A stretch of 64,000 bases of DNA, from contig CATOTS010000004.1 in the NCBI GenBank assembly GCA_951813625.1, forward strand, positions 124,001 to 188,000, given 5' to 3'. The notes below the pieces were generated by a model. That model had not been told where the DNA came from, ran no database searches, and worked only from the letters and a program-made list of their open reading frames with translations. Numbering within the stretch: the first letter of the stretch is position 1; every line of letters begins with the position of its first letter. Below are positions 52,512-61,476 of the stretch, in pieces. This stretch comes from an uncultured Caldilineaceae bacterium (GTDB lineage Bacteria; Chloroflexota; Anaerolineae; Caldilineales; Caldilineaceae). The translations under genes were made by a program, and so were the position numbers.

Positions 52512-52792
52512 TGGCCCCAAAAACTGGACCACAAGCTAAGGTGTATAATGGAGCAGTTCACCCAGCCTGTCGAGGGGCAGCACGATGGTCAAGAAACGGC
52601 GTCGACACTCGGCGGCCTACAAGTTTCGGATTGCGCTGGAAGCGCTTTAAGGCAGCAAGACGATTGGCCGGTTGTCGAGTGAACATGAGGTTCATGCCAA
52701 CATGATTCGGGCCTGGAAACGGCAACTGCTGGAAGACGGGCCCAGCGTTTGCGCCGGCAATGGCGAGCGCAAGCAACGGGAGCAGGAGGAGC
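52512..52792 (+). pseudogene. IS3-family OrfA remnant
   Basis: TGGCCCCAAAAACTGGACCA at 52512 is a typical IS3 left end. The frame from ATG 52585 encodes MVKKRRRHSAAYKFRIALEAL, is cut by TAA at codon 22 (52648-52650), and continues as SKTIGRLSSEHEVHANMIRAWKRQLLEDG, the usual OrfA helix-turn-helix. It breaks off near 52790, where an unrelated transposase begins. No OrfB remains. Confidence 0.82.
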
Positions 52793-53167
52793 GTGTACCG
52801 GGCCTCCGCTGCCACCTTCCAGGCCTGTCCAGCCTTCGGGGTATGCACCAACGACCTACTGAATGGACGAGCGCTGACGGTAGGGCCTCACGACGCAGTG
52901 TTGCGCCGCCATCGCACCTGGATGTCCACCCGCGAGGCACAGGAGATATCCAAACGCAGGAAGCAGTTGATCGAACCGGTCTTCGGCATCATCAAGGAGC
53001 AACAGGGGGCGCATCGATTCTTACTGCGCGGCCTCGTCAATGTAGCAGCCGAGTGGACCCTGTTGGCGACCGCGTTCAACCTGAGGACCCTTTGGCGCAT
53101 ATGGCGCTCAGGCGCTGTTGGCTTCCTGCCCTGCGGCCCGGCATCTCAACCCATTCCCTCAGTATAG
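52793..53167 (+). pseudogene. IS1182-type transposase C-terminal fragment
   Basis: 125 codons open to a TAG at 53167, encoding a Cys-containing region (YRASAATFQACPAFGVC) and the DDE-type end RRKQLIEPVFGIIKEQQGAHRFLLRGL, with the Glu of the catalytic triad in EPVFG. The N-terminal two thirds are absent; the piece is fused to the IS3 remnant. It is a dead fragment. Confidence 0.8.
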
Positions 53168-53309
53168 CGCCTGGCAGCGTCAATACTGCCTCTTCAACAG
53201 TTGGCATGGCTCAGTTTATGTAACCAGCCGTCTTCGGAAGCTGGCGTGCCGGAACTTACCAACGGCTACCCATCTTGCCCTTCTGAGACAGCCTCCAGGT
53301 AAAATGTTA
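53168..53309. other. gap between IS1182 fragment and IS copy B
   Basis: 142 bases without recognised features, ending in the TA target of IS copy B. Confidence 0.4.
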
Positions 53310-54134
53310 GGTCTCGTTGACGTTTGAAGGATTCTGTCAAATTGGCGACAATCGTAGGCTGTCTACCTATAAAATAGCCGACCATCAGTGGCAGAAACTG
53401 TACGGATTTTTGCAAGGACACCCTCGTGCCTATGCGGGGCAGGAGGAAAAGTGTCGTCGTTTCGTCGAAGCAGTTCACTGGATTCTGCGCACCGGCGCGC
53501 AGTGGCGTGAACTGCCAGCCGATCTTGGGAAGTGGAACACCGTTTTCAAACGTTACGCAGGCTGGGAAGAAAACGGTGTTTGGGCCGACATGTTCGAACA
53601 GTTTGCCCAAGACCCGGACATGGCAGCGGTTGTGCCCGACAGCACAGCTGTACGCGCCCATATGTGCGCAGCGGGCGGTTCCAAAAGGGGGGGCGCCAGC
53701 ACGAACAGAGCCTAGGTCGGAGTCGGGGAGGCTTCAGCAGCAAGATCCATCTCCTCGTCGATGCGGTTGGCTTCCCCTTAGAGTTCATCTTGACTGGCGG
53801 TGAGCGCCATGACCTTACCCAAGCTGAATCGTTGCTCGCAGCTTTCCATTTTGACGCTGTCATTGCCGATAAAGGCTACGATTCTGACCCGTAAAGAGAA
53901 CTGCTCACAGCCAAACAGGTCGAGGTGGTCATCCCTTCTCGCCGTTATCGCAAACAACCGCATGACTATGACCGACTCCGCTACAGCAAGCGCAATATCG
54001 TCGAACGTTTCATCAACAGAATCAAGTTGTATCGACCCATATTCACCCGCTATGAAAAGCTAGCTCGACGCTTCATGGCTTTCCTGCACTTTGCCGCTAC
54101 ACTCATATGGCTTCAACGAAATGTCAACGAAACT
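53310..54134 (+). pseudogene. IS5-family element (IS427-like), copy B, inactivated
   Basis: 825 bases, same orientation as copy A, flanked by TA (53308-53309, 54135-54136). The transposase is broken: the initiator ATG of copy A is CTG here (TTG 53317 is the only early start), and TAA at 53892-53894 interrupts the C-terminal frame after GYDSDP; the remainder resumes at 53925. The A/G tract is four As and seven Gs, one base longer than copy A. The right end is degenerate (GAAACT for GAGACC). Copies A and B differ at many scattered positions, so the pair is not a fresh duplication. Confidence 0.88.
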
Positions 54135-54136
54135 TA

Positions 54137-54600
54137 GAACCCACACCCGGCGGCGGGTGGAGGGGTTTCAGGGGGGCGTTGCGGGGGGAGTCCCCCGCAC
54201 AAGGGAGGGCCGGAACTGCAGGGGTCAGGGGATAGGGGCCAGGAACTGCGGGGGGCGGCGCCTGGCGGTCGAGGGAGCGAGCGGCGGGGGACGCGAAGAC
54301 ACGGCCGGTTAGGCACGGGGCGGGTTGGCGACAGGCTGGAAAAGCGCAGGCACGGTGGCGGGAGGCTGGGCCGCCGGTTGCACAGGGCTGCATTGGAACC
54401 CACACGCGGCGGCGGGGGAAGGGGTGTCAGGGGGGCGTTGCGGGGGGAGTCCCCCCGCACAAGGGAGGGCCGCAGGCCCGACCGTCCAAAAGGATTCGGG
54501 AAAGCGTATTCCTCCACTCTGCCAAGGTGAAGAGCGTGAACCGGCCATGACGCCATTGCTGCCCGGGGTATGGGAATATGTGCCCCAATTTCGGACTGCA
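54137..54600. repeat. dispersed composite repeat, copy 3 (right part) with tandem cores
   Basis: Resumes with GAACCCACACCCGGCGGCGGG immediately after IS copy B. It has two palindromic cores (54172-54210 and 54431-54485) separated by a segment collinear with 30690-30870, and a right end CCAATTTCGGACTGCATCC at 54586-54604. It occupies the gap up to the coiled-coil gene. Confidence 0.8.
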
Positions 54601-54618
54601 TCCCCGGTCGGCTATAAT
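54589..54618 (+). promoter_or_regulatory. possible promoter at the end of the repeat
   Basis: A perfect TATAAT (54613-54618) with TTTCGG 18 bases upstream lies 34 bases before the coiled-coil gene. The -35 part is within the repeat's right end, so the repeat may supply promoter sequence. Confidence 0.45.
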
Positions 54619-54651
54619 GGCAGTCGAATTCGAGAGGGGCAGGCTAGGGTA

Positions 54652-55458
54652 ATGGCATTCACGGTTGAGCATTTCCACCAATTGACCCAGTTACTCTCCG
54701 AGCGGCCAGAGTGGCGGGCGGAGTTGCGACGCATCCTGCTTACGGATGAGATTCTGGAGATGCCTGGCGTGCTGGGCGCGCTTGCAACTGCACAACAGGG
54801 CAGGGAAGAAGGTCTGCGGAGGCTGGGGGCGCGTCTGGAGGAGCTGGCTGAGGCGCAAAGACGGACAGAGGCGCGTCTGGAGGAGCTGGCTGAGGCGCAG
54901 AGACGGACGGAGGCGCGACTGGAGGGGCTGGCTGAGGCGCAAAGACGGACAGAGGCGCGTCTGGAGGAGCTGGCTGAGGCGCAGAGACGGACGGAAACTC
55001 GGGTGGAGACTCTGACCAGAGAGGTAGGCGACCTCAAGGGGATTCTGTTGGAGAGCCAGCACCGAGATCGTCCTTTTCAGCATTTTCGGGGCATCGTATT
55101 GAAGGCCCGGACGGTACCGATCGAGGAGCTGGCGGCGCTGACCGATGCTGCGGTTGCCGAGGAGCGGCTATCGGAGGCCGAGGCCGAAGAGATCGAACTG
55201 GCTGATGCTGTGGTGCGCGGCCGCGATCGCAGGACGCGCGAGAATCTTCATCTTGTTTTCGAGAGTTCCTGGGGCATTGGCGAAGACGACGTGAGAAGGG
55301 CGGCGCGGCGCGCGGCGCTGCTTGCGAACACGGGCGCGGCCACGCGGCCTGTGGCGGCGGGCAGGTGGGCAACACCGGAAGCGCACAGTTCAGCCGACGA
55401 ACTGGATGTGTGGCTGGTGGTAAACGGACACGCGCTTGCCCCAGGCGACAGAGGGTAG
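54652..55458 (+). CDS. coiled-coil protein with putative PD-(D/E)XK-like C-terminus
   Basis: A 268-residue protein. The N-terminus has the pattern HFHQLTQLLSERPEWRAELRRILL. Residues 61-116 are four 14-residue repeats RLEELAEAQRRTEA encoded by four 42-base tandem units (54832-54999), a perfect two-heptad coiled coil. The C-terminal part (ELADAVVRGRDRR... LHLVFESSWGIGEDDVRRAARRAALL) matches a family common in cyanobacteria and Chloroflexota annotated as hypothetical or DUF3782-like, with a restriction-endonuclease-like core. Function unknown. The repeat number may vary between strains. Confidence 0.75.
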   Translation: MAFTVEHFHQLTQLLSERPEWRAELRRILLTDEILEMPGVLGALATAQQGREEGLRRLGARLEELAEAQRRTEARLEELAEAQRRTEARLEGLAEAQRRTEARLEELAEAQRRTETRVETLTREVGDLKGILLESQHRDRPFQHFRGIVLKARTVPIEELAALTDAAVAEERLSEAEAEEIELADAVVRGRDRRTRENLHLVFESSWGIGEDDVRRAARRAALLANTGAATRPVAAGRWATPEAHSSADELDVWLVVNGHALAPGDRG

Positions 55459-55495
55459 AATTTCCCCTTCGGCTCAATTGAGCTCATTCCAACCG

Positions 55496-56716
55496 CTACA
55501 ACAGCTGGGCATGAAAGGCGTCGAGCCGGGGTAGGATCGCGTCCCAGGAGAAGTTTTGTTCGACGAAGGCGCGGGCGGCTTTGCCGAGGGCGCGGCTGCG
55601 CTGGCCGCCGGCGGCCTGGTCGCGCAGGAGGGACAGGACGGCTTCGGCGAAGTCGTGCGGTTGGTCGGCGATGAGGAGGTGTTCGCCATTGCGTACTGGG
55701 ATGCCCTCGACGCCGAGCGAGGTGCTGACGACTGGCCGGGCGCAGGCCATTGCCTCGAGCACTTTGAAGCGGGTGCCGCCGCCCACTCGCATGGGGGCGA
55801 GGTAGATGGCGGCGCGGTGAATGTAGGGCACGATGTCGTCGACTGCGCCGGTGATTTCGACGTCGGGAAGGACGCGCAGTTTGTCGAGAGCGGGATGGGG
55901 CGCCATGCCGGCGATCAGGAGGCGGGCGGCGGTTGCGCGGCGAACGCGGGGCAGCACTTCTTTGCCGAACCATATCATGGCATCGACGTTGGGGCGGTAG
56001 TCCATTTTTCCCGTGAAGACGAGCGTCGGGGGATCTTCAGAGGGGGGCGGTTGGGGCAGGTAGCGGGAGATTTCGACGCCGTTGGGCACGTTAACAGTTG
56101 GCTGATTCGGCGCGAGCGAGGCCAGCGCCTGCCGGTCGGGTTCGCTGACGGCGACGATGCCGGCAACGGCGCGGCAGAAGGCTCTTTCGTAGCGGACCAG
56201 TTTTTGCCATTGGAGGAAGCTATAGCCGGCGGCGTGCCAGCGGTTCGGGTTGCGGGCGTCCATGAGGGCGGCCCTTTTCTGCAGCAGGAATTCGGCGTTG
56301 TGATTGTCGAAGACAACGGGTGGGGCGGGGGCGGGCGACTGCAGAACCTGGAAGCCGTAGGGGGCCATCTCGATGCCTTCGATTTGCACGAGATCGTAGT
56401 TTTCTTCGGCCAGAATTTGCTGCAATTTGGCGTGGGCCTTTTTGTGGGCAAGGCGGAGGGCCATATCGGGCCTGGACGCGAGCAGGGAGTCGCGCAAGCG
56501 GCGTTTGAGCGGGCGGTGGGGCTGCCTGAATGCCTCTACGCGGGCGCACAAGCGTGAGAGTTCGGGTGCGGGCCAGTGGTTGTCGTGTGGAGACAGGCAG
56601 GAGAAGAGATGCAGTTCGCAGCTGGCGGCAAAGTGGCGCAGCAGGTAGTAGTTGCGAAGTGTTGTGCCCTGGCGGGGCGGGAAGGGCGACTGGGGCGTGA
56701 GCAGGAGGAGCTTCAT
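55496..56716 (-). CDS. glycosyltransferase family 4 (TIGR03087-like)
   Basis: A 406-residue GT-B glycosyltransferase. The N-terminal domain starts KLLLLTPQSPFPPRQGTTLRNYYLLRHFA, with ENYDLVQIEG and FDNHNAEF; the C-terminal donor-binding domain has VPNGVEISRYLP, FTGKMDYRPNVDAMIWF and GGGTRFKVLEAMACARPVVST, where Glu and the GxGxR-like loop contact the nucleotide sugar. It resembles the sugar transferases of exosortase/exopolysaccharide clusters. It is 9 bases downstream of another GT4 gene, so the two likely work in one glycan pathway. Confidence 0.9.
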   Translation of the reverse strand: MKLLLLTPQSPFPPRQGTTLRNYYLLRHFAASCELHLFSCLSPHDNHWPAPELSRLCARVEAFRQPHRPLKRRLRDSLLASRPDMALRLAHKKAHAKLQQILAEENYDLVQIEGIEMAPYGFQVLQSPAPAPPVVFDNHNAEFLLQKRAALMDARNPNRWHAAGYSFLQWQKLVRYERAFCRAVAGIVAVSEPDRQALASLAPNQPTVNVPNGVEISRYLPQPPPSEDPPTLVFTGKMDYRPNVDAMIWFGKEVLPRVRRATAARLLIAGMAPHPALDKLRVLPDVEITGAVDDIVPYIHRAAIYLAPMRVGGGTRFKVLEAMACARPVVSTSLGVEGIPVRNGEHLLIADQPHDFAEAVLSLLRDQAAGGQRSRALGKAARAFVEQNFSWDAILPRLDAFHAQLL

Positions 56717-56725
56717 CGCCGAGGG

Positions 56726-57877
56726 TCAGAGGGAGTTCGGGTGTGCCGGCGCGGCGGGTACGGCGTTATGGTCGCGGACCATGCGGTAGACGGCGAGTGT
56801 TTTGGCGGCGACGCGACGCCAGCTGAAGATGGAGGCGCGTTGCAGGCCTTTCTGGCTCAACTCCTCATGGAGTTCGCGGTCGGTGAGAAGGCGGTGGATG
56901 GCGACGGCGATTTCCTCCCAGTCGGAGGGGTCGACGAACAGTCCGGCGTCGCCGACGACTTCGGGCATGCTGCTGGTATTGGCGACAATTGTGGGTGTGC
57001 CGCAGGCCATGGCTTCGAGCGGCGAGAGGCCGAATCCCTCGTAGAAGGCGGGGTGGACGAGGCAGCGTGCGCCGCCATAGAGCTGGTGCAGGTCCTCGTC
57101 GGGCACACGGCCGATGAAGAAAGTGTTCTGTTTGAGGTCAAGCTCCTCGACGCGGCGGTAAACTTCGTCGTAGAGCCAGCCGGGTTTGCCGGCGAGGACG
57201 AGGCCGATCTCGCCGACGTTGTAATATTTGCGGAGGTGGTGATAGGCGTTGAGGAGGCCGTCGATGTTTTTGCGCGGCTCGATCGTGCTCACAAAGAAGA
57301 TATAGTTCTGTGGGATGCCGTATTTTGCCTGCATCGCCGTTTGGGGCCGCTCTTTAGGCAGGGGACGATAGATGGAGGCGGCGGCTTCATGGATAACGCT
57401 GATCTTTTTGGGAGAGGCGCCCAACCTTCCGACGACATCGTTCTTGGTGCTTTGGCTGGGTACGATGATGTGGCGTGCGTGCCGCACGGCTCGGTCGATT
57501 TGGCCGTAGTAGGCTGCGTGTGATTCGGTCAGGTAGTGTGGCCAACGCAGGAAGGCGAGGTCGTGGACGGTTATGACCGAGGGGATACGGCTGTAGAGCG
57601 GAGGGATGAAGTCGGTGCTGTGGAGCAGGTCGAGCGAATGGAAGGAGAGTTCGGCCGCCAGCATTGGCTGCTCGACGCGCCGGTGGACGGGTGTGAACAG
57701 TGTTCGCCGTCGAAAGTTTGGCTTGTCGGCCAGCGGTTGCCGGTGGTTGCGGTGCTGGAAAACTGTATACGTAGTTTCCCGGTCCAGCAGTGCAAGCTCT
57801 TCAATGAGATGCTTGGTATATCGACTTATTCCTGCCGGCTGATGATGGATCAGCCGGGCGTCAATGCCAACTCGCAT
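56726..57877 (-). CDS. glycosyltransferase family 4
   Basis: A 383-residue GT-B enzyme starting [20 protein letters not shown], the glycine-rich acceptor-side loop. The C-terminal domain has [62 protein letters not shown] with the EX7E pair (Glu in [10 protein letters not shown]), and [12 protein letters not shown]. It probably transfers mannose, rhamnose or a similar sugar to a lipid-linked glycan. First gene of a two-gene operon. Upstream at about 58003 is a short palindrome CAATTAATTG in an AT-rich stretch that may hold the promoter. Confidence 0.92.
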   Translation of the reverse strand: MRVGIDARLIHHQPAGISRYTKHLIEELALLDRETTYTVFQHRNHRQPLADKPNFRRRTLFTPVHRRVEQPMLAAELSFHSLDLLHSTDFIPPLYSRIPSVITVHDLAFLRWPHYLTESHAAYYGQIDRAVRHARHIIVPSQSTKNDVVGRLGASPKKISVIHEAAASIYRPLPKERPQTAMQAKYGIPQNYIFFVSTIEPRKNIDGLLNAYHHLRKYYNVGEIGLVLAGKPGWLYDEVYRRVEELDLKQNTFFIGRVPDEDLHQLYGGARCLVHPAFYEGFGLSPLEAMACGTPTIVANTSSMPEVVGDAGLFVDPSDWEEIAVAIHRLLTDRELHEELSQKGLQRASIFSWRRVAAKTLAVYRMVRDHNAVPAAPAHPNSL

Positions 57878-58047
57878 GATTTCAATGAAAAGTTAGAGGG
57901 CTAAGGTCTTTTGTGCGGTCCCTCCGAATGGCCTCAGCGCACGAAAAACGCCCGGCGGTCGGGGAATCGCAGTCCGGGACAATGCAGGTTGACTCGCATA
58001 TTATCAATTAATTGTAACATCCCCTGCATTGGGGGCCAAATGCTGGT

Positions 58048-58515
58048 TTAAGCCTCCTCGTCTCGAATTGATTTGAGTTCGATGATTGTTCCCAGAATTT
58101 CTTCAGTATCGAGGTAGGCCCAGACCGCGCCGGGGTCCAGGGTGGAGCCGCCGCTTTGCGTGACGTCGACCTCAAGTACGCGGGCAGCGTCTAGGGGGTC
58201 GGGCACGCGGAAGAGGAGGTGGTGCAGCCCTTCGCCCTTTTCTTCCAGGAATTCCGAGTAGATATTGTCGCCTTCGAGCGGCTGGATGAATTCGATTTGG
58301 ACGGCGCCGGTCTCGATGAATGCGAGTCTCATGCGGAAGTTACCCGGCCGTCCGCGGTAGGTAGAGCCGTCCTCCAGGCCGCTGCCTTCGGGGGGCCAAT
58401 CAATGACCTCAACCGGTTCGAGGGCGAAGCGTTCGGTCCAGGCGTTGGCCGCGGCCAGCGCGTCACGGACGACGATTCCGACCTGAACGACCGATCCCAA
58501 CTCGATCTTGCTCAT
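58048..58515 (-). CDS. VOC-family (glyoxalase-like) protein
   Basis: A 155-residue vicinal-oxygen-chelate protein with two beta-alpha-beta-beta-beta units. The first unit begins VVQVGIVVRDALAAANAWTERFALEPV; the second has LHHLLFRVPDPLDAARVL. Metal ligands are likely His in GLHHLLFRV and Glu in VQIEFIQPL and IIELKS. The pattern is like methylmalonyl-CoA epimerase/4-hydroxyphenylpyruvate dioxygenase relatives. The start ATG 58515 leaves a 138-base divergent gap shared with the enolase-superfamily gene, so both may respond to the same substrate. Confidence 0.87.
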   Translation of the reverse strand: MSKIELGSVVQVGIVVRDALAAANAWTERFALEPVEVIDWPPEGSGLEDGSTYRGRPGNFRMRLAFIETGAVQIEFIQPLEGDNIYSEFLEEKGEGLHHLLFRVPDPLDAARVLEVDVTQSGGSTLDPGAVWAYLDTEEILGTIIELKSIRDEEA

Positions 58516-58653
58516 GGTGGACTCTTTTCGGTTTCCGGATCTGACGAACTGGGAGGCCGAGAGTCGGCCTGATTGCCCAGTTCGATTTGGCGATTCTGTG
58601 CGATAATACCAACTGTCACCTCGGAGGCCAAACACGTTTGCAGGAGCTTAACA

Positions 58654-59751
58654 ATGATTATTGAGGACATCAGGACGACGGTGCTGTCCGTTCCCCATCT
58701 ACCGGGATTTCAAGATGCGACGATTCGTCACGTAGTTCCGGGCCGCAGCCAGTGTTTCGTGCATGTTTACAGCGACCAGGGCCTGGTCGGGCTGGGCCTG
58801 GGGGGCGGGACGACGGCGGCGCGCGAGGTTATCGAGCGGATGCTGAAGCCGATTCTGCTGGGCCAGAACGCTTTGCATATCGAGAGGCTGTGGGACGAGA
58901 TGTTCTGGGCGATTCGGGGGGTCGGCCGCAAGGGGCTTGCGTTCAGTGCGTTATCTGCCGTCGATATTGCGCTCTGGGACCTGAAGGCCAAGTATTACGA
59001 GACGCCGCTCTACCAGCTGCTTGGGCCGTATGTGGAGACGGTACCGGTTTATGGCAGCGGGGGCTGGACGCACTTTTCGCTCGACGAACTGGTTGCGGAG
59101 CAGTGCGGGTACGTCGAGCGGGGCATGAAGGCGGTGAAGATGAAGGTGGGAAAGGATTTCGGCCAAAGCGAGCGCGAAGATGAGGCGCGGCTGGCGGCTG
59201 TTCGGGAGGCGGTCGGCTCGGAGGTGCAGATTTTCATTGACGCCAACAACGGCTACTACGCCAAGCAGGCTATCAGGATGGCGCGCGTTTTCGGTGAGTA
59301 CGATGTGGGCTGGTTCGAAGAACCGGTACTGGCCGACGACATCGAGGGCCTGGCGGCGGTGGCGCGGGCGATTGAGATCCCCGTGGCGTCGGGCGAGCAT
59401 GAGTACACGAAGTATGGATTTCGGGAGTTGATCGCGCGCGGCGGGGCGGACATTGTGCAGCCTGACGTGGGGAGGGTGGGCGGCATCACGGAGTGGATGA
59501 AGGTGGCGCACCTGGCCCATGCTTTCAATTTGCCGGTTGCCCCGCACGCCTATCAGCTGGTCCATCTGCATCTTGCCTGTGCCACGCCCAATTTGAAGGT
59601 CGTAGAGTATTTGGGCACAGTGGAGGCGGCGGACCGCGTTTTCTACAGTTCATTTGACGAGCCGCGCGCTGGGGTCTGGTCGCCCGATCCTGGCAAGCAC
59701 GGTCTCGGCCTCGAGCTGGACCCGGCTGCGGTCGAGCGGTACGCGGTGTAA
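58654..59751 (+). CDS. mandelate racemase/muconate lactonizing-type enolase-superfamily enzyme
   Basis: A 365-residue metal enzyme. AGGAG lies 8 bases before ATG 58654. The second-strand Lys motif is VKMKVGK; metal ligands are IFIDANN (Asp), WFEEPV (Glu) and SGEHEY (Glu). QPDVGRVGGITEWM and a His in VAPHAYQ give the general acid/base set of the mandelate-racemase subgroup, which dehydrates or racemises sugar acids or mandelate-like acids. Divergent from the VOC gene. Its aldonate/uronate substrate would fit the uronate-dehydrogenase-like gene at 31 kb but is unproven. Confidence 0.92.
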   Translation: MIIEDIRTTVLSVPHLPGFQDATIRHVVPGRSQCFVHVYSDQGLVGLGLGGGTTAAREVIERMLKPILLGQNALHIERLWDEMFWAIRGVGRKGLAFSALSAVDIALWDLKAKYYETPLYQLLGPYVETVPVYGSGGWTHFSLDELVAEQCGYVERGMKAVKMKVGKDFGQSEREDEARLAAVREAVGSEVQIFIDANNGYYAKQAIRMARVFGEYDVGWFEEPVLADDIEGLAAVARAIEIPVASGEHEYTKYGFRELIARGGADIVQPDVGRVGGITEWMKVAHLAHAFNLPVAPHAYQLVHLHLACATPNLKVVEYLGTVEAADRVFYSSFDEPRAGVWSPDPGKHGLGLELDPAAVERYAV

Positions 59752-60168
59752 AGGCGGGGCGGAGATCCACGAAGGGGTACGAATTTACACGAAGGGGGGT
59801 GATGGGGGGCGACGGCCTGGCTTGAGGGCGGGCTGGAAGGGCTGTGGTGCGGGAGCCCTCGCGGGGCGTTCCAGGTCGGAGGCGCCTGGGTTCATTTGTG
59901 GAATGGATTGGCTTTGGTTGGGGTTCATGCTGGGGGCGGCAGGCTTCCCAAAAGTGTACGCGGGCCGGCGAATCGCGGTTTGTCGTCGCCGTTTTGCAAA
60001 TGGTATAATTCGCGTCCCGGGAAGGTCGGCACGGCCAGTTGTCCCGGGTGTTGATCGCGGGCGGGGTCTCTCTGCAAATTGAGCTTAGCGGCAGGCGGCG
60101 TCGTTTGGCTGTGCGATCGAGTGGATTGAGCGTGTCAGACGCAGGATTTAGTGTTGGAAGAAAGAAAA
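59752..60168. other. intergenic region with an ACGAATT-type repeat and a promoter
   Basis: GATCCACGAAGGGG, then ACGAATTTACACGAAGG at about 59764-59793 is another copy of the motif seen at 19.1 kb and 14.6 kb. The promoter at 59980-60009 serves the coiled-coil/selB operon. Otherwise nothing is recognised. Confidence 0.5.
59980..60009 (+). promoter_or_regulatory. promoter of the coiled-coil/selB operon
   Basis: TTGTCG (59980-59985) and a perfect TATAAT (60004-60009) are 18 bases apart, giving a leader of about 150 bases. Confidence 0.65.
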
Positions 60169-61476
60169 ATGGATAATGCCCAACTAGCCCAGATGGTGAC
60201 CTGGCTCGACGAGGAGCACCGCCGCGACCGGGCGGAGATTTCCCGTTTACAGCAGCAGATTGAAAGCCAGGCGGGGGACATTGTAGAGCAAAACCGGCGC
60301 GTCCAGGAGTTGGAAGGGCGTCTGGCGAGCACGACCGCGCAGCTGGGCCGATTCACGCAATTGGAGCAGCAGATTGAGAGCGTCAAGCAGGAGTTTGGGT
60401 TGATGCTCGATCGCTCCGAGGAAGGTCGGACGCAGGCGGCGCGCGAGCACGAGCGGGGCCGCCTGGCAGACCGGGAGGCGCTGGCGCGCGAAATTGGAGA
60501 AGTGCGCCGCGAACTTCCGCGGATTGGACGTGTGGAAGAGGCGGTGGAGCTGCGCAAGGGTGAGGAAGAGCGGCTGGTCGACATGATTATGGAGGGCCGC
60601 AACCAGATCAATCTTCTTGTCAAGGAGATTGAAGAGCGAACGCGGCAGATACCTTTTCTGAGTGAACAGCGCGCCGGCGACGCAAAGCGGATTGCCCAGT
60701 TGCAGCAGGAGACGGTCGAGCTGTTCAAACGGACGGAGGCGTTCAGCGGGCGTTTTTCGATTCTCGATGATGCCGACCGGCGGGTTAGTGCGGAGGTCGA
60801 GCGCTGGCGGCCGGTCTTCGGCGAGGTCCGGGAGGAGCAGCAGCAGTTCATGGAGAGGATGCGCGTCGAAATTGTCGAGCGTTTGCAGGTCCTGGCGCGC
60901 TGGCAGGAGCAAATCGACGATCAGCAGACCGTTGTTACCAAGAACGAGGAGCGGTTGCAATCCTTTGCGCAGACGATCGAGTCTGCCCGCCGGGCGGCGG
61001 CGACGGTGGCGGAGTTTCAGGAGACGATCCGCCGCGACCAGGTCCAGGTGCAGGAGCTGCAACGGCTGGCTGAAGAGCGGATGCGGCGGGAGATGGAGGA
61101 GTTTCAGGAGGAGTTTGACAAGAGGAGCCGCCGGAACGACCTTCGTCACGAGCATCTGTGGAAGGAGCAGGAGAAGAACAATAAGGAGCTGCTGGACCAT
61201 CTGCCGCCGATTCTGCATGACTTGCGGGTGCATGAGGAGATGCTGCGCCTGTTGTGGAAGCTGCAGGAGCAGTATGGTTCTCGATACATCAGCGGGGCCC
61301 AGCTCTGGCTTGACGGTCTGCAGACCTCGTTGGAGGAGCGGGACGAAACGATGAAGGAGCTGGAGGAGGAGTGGCAGAAGCAGCGTCGCACGGCCGAACT
61401 CTACGCTCGCCAGAACAACAATACCCACCGCAGCGCCAGCATTGTAACCGGTGAGCCGGCGCAAAACCGCGCCTGA
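60169..61476 (+). CDS. long coiled-coil protein, unknown function
   Basis: A 435-residue protein that is almost wholly helical with heptad patterns (EISRLQQQIESQAGDIVEQNRRVQELEGRL and many more), rich in Glu, Arg and Gln. GGAAG is upstream of ATG 60169; GTG 60151 is also in frame. No signal peptide, membrane segment or nucleotide-binding motif. Its stop and the selB start share one base (TGATG), so the two are translated together. A structural or SMC-like scaffold role is possible; no link with selenocysteine incorporation is known to me. Confidence 0.85.
   Translation: MDNAQLAQMVTWLDEEHRRDRAEISRLQQQIESQAGDIVEQNRRVQELEGRLASTTAQLGRFTQLEQQIESVKQEFGLMLDRSEEGRTQAAREHERGRLADREALAREIGEVRRELPRIGRVEEAVELRKGEEERLVDMIMEGRNQINLLVKEIEERTRQIPFLSEQRAGDAKRIAQLQQETVELFKRTEAFSGRFSILDDADRRVSAEVERWRPVFGEVREEQQQFMERMRVEIVERLQVLARWQEQIDDQQTVVTKNEERLQSFAQTIESARRAAATVAEFQETIRRDQVQVQELQRLAEERMRREMEEFQEEFDKRSRRNDLRHEHLWKEQEKNNKELLDHLPPILHDLRVHEEMLRLLWKLQEQYGSRYISGAQLWLDGLQTSLEERDETMKELEEEWQKQRRTAELYARQNNNTHRSASIVTGEPAQNRA

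Larger units (their letters stand above)
49448..54134 (+). mobile_element. composite IS-flanked unit carrying a multicopper oxidase
   Basis: Two direct-orientation IS5-type copies (49448-50271, 53310-54134) bracket 3 kb. The left outer flank CAGGGCTACATTA joined to the right outer flank TAGAACCCACACCC gives the uninterrupted repeat seen at 8165-8180 and 30843-30862. So the whole unit entered one TA site, or entered a pre-existing IS copy by recombination; both models leave these flanks. The interior has a gene with different codon use and remnants of two other IS families, typical of acquired DNA. Confidence 0.8.

Noticed and set aside
54832..54999. Regular repeats that might suggest a CRISPR array
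   Set aside because: The 42-base units are contiguous without spacers and lie within an open reading frame that encodes heptads.
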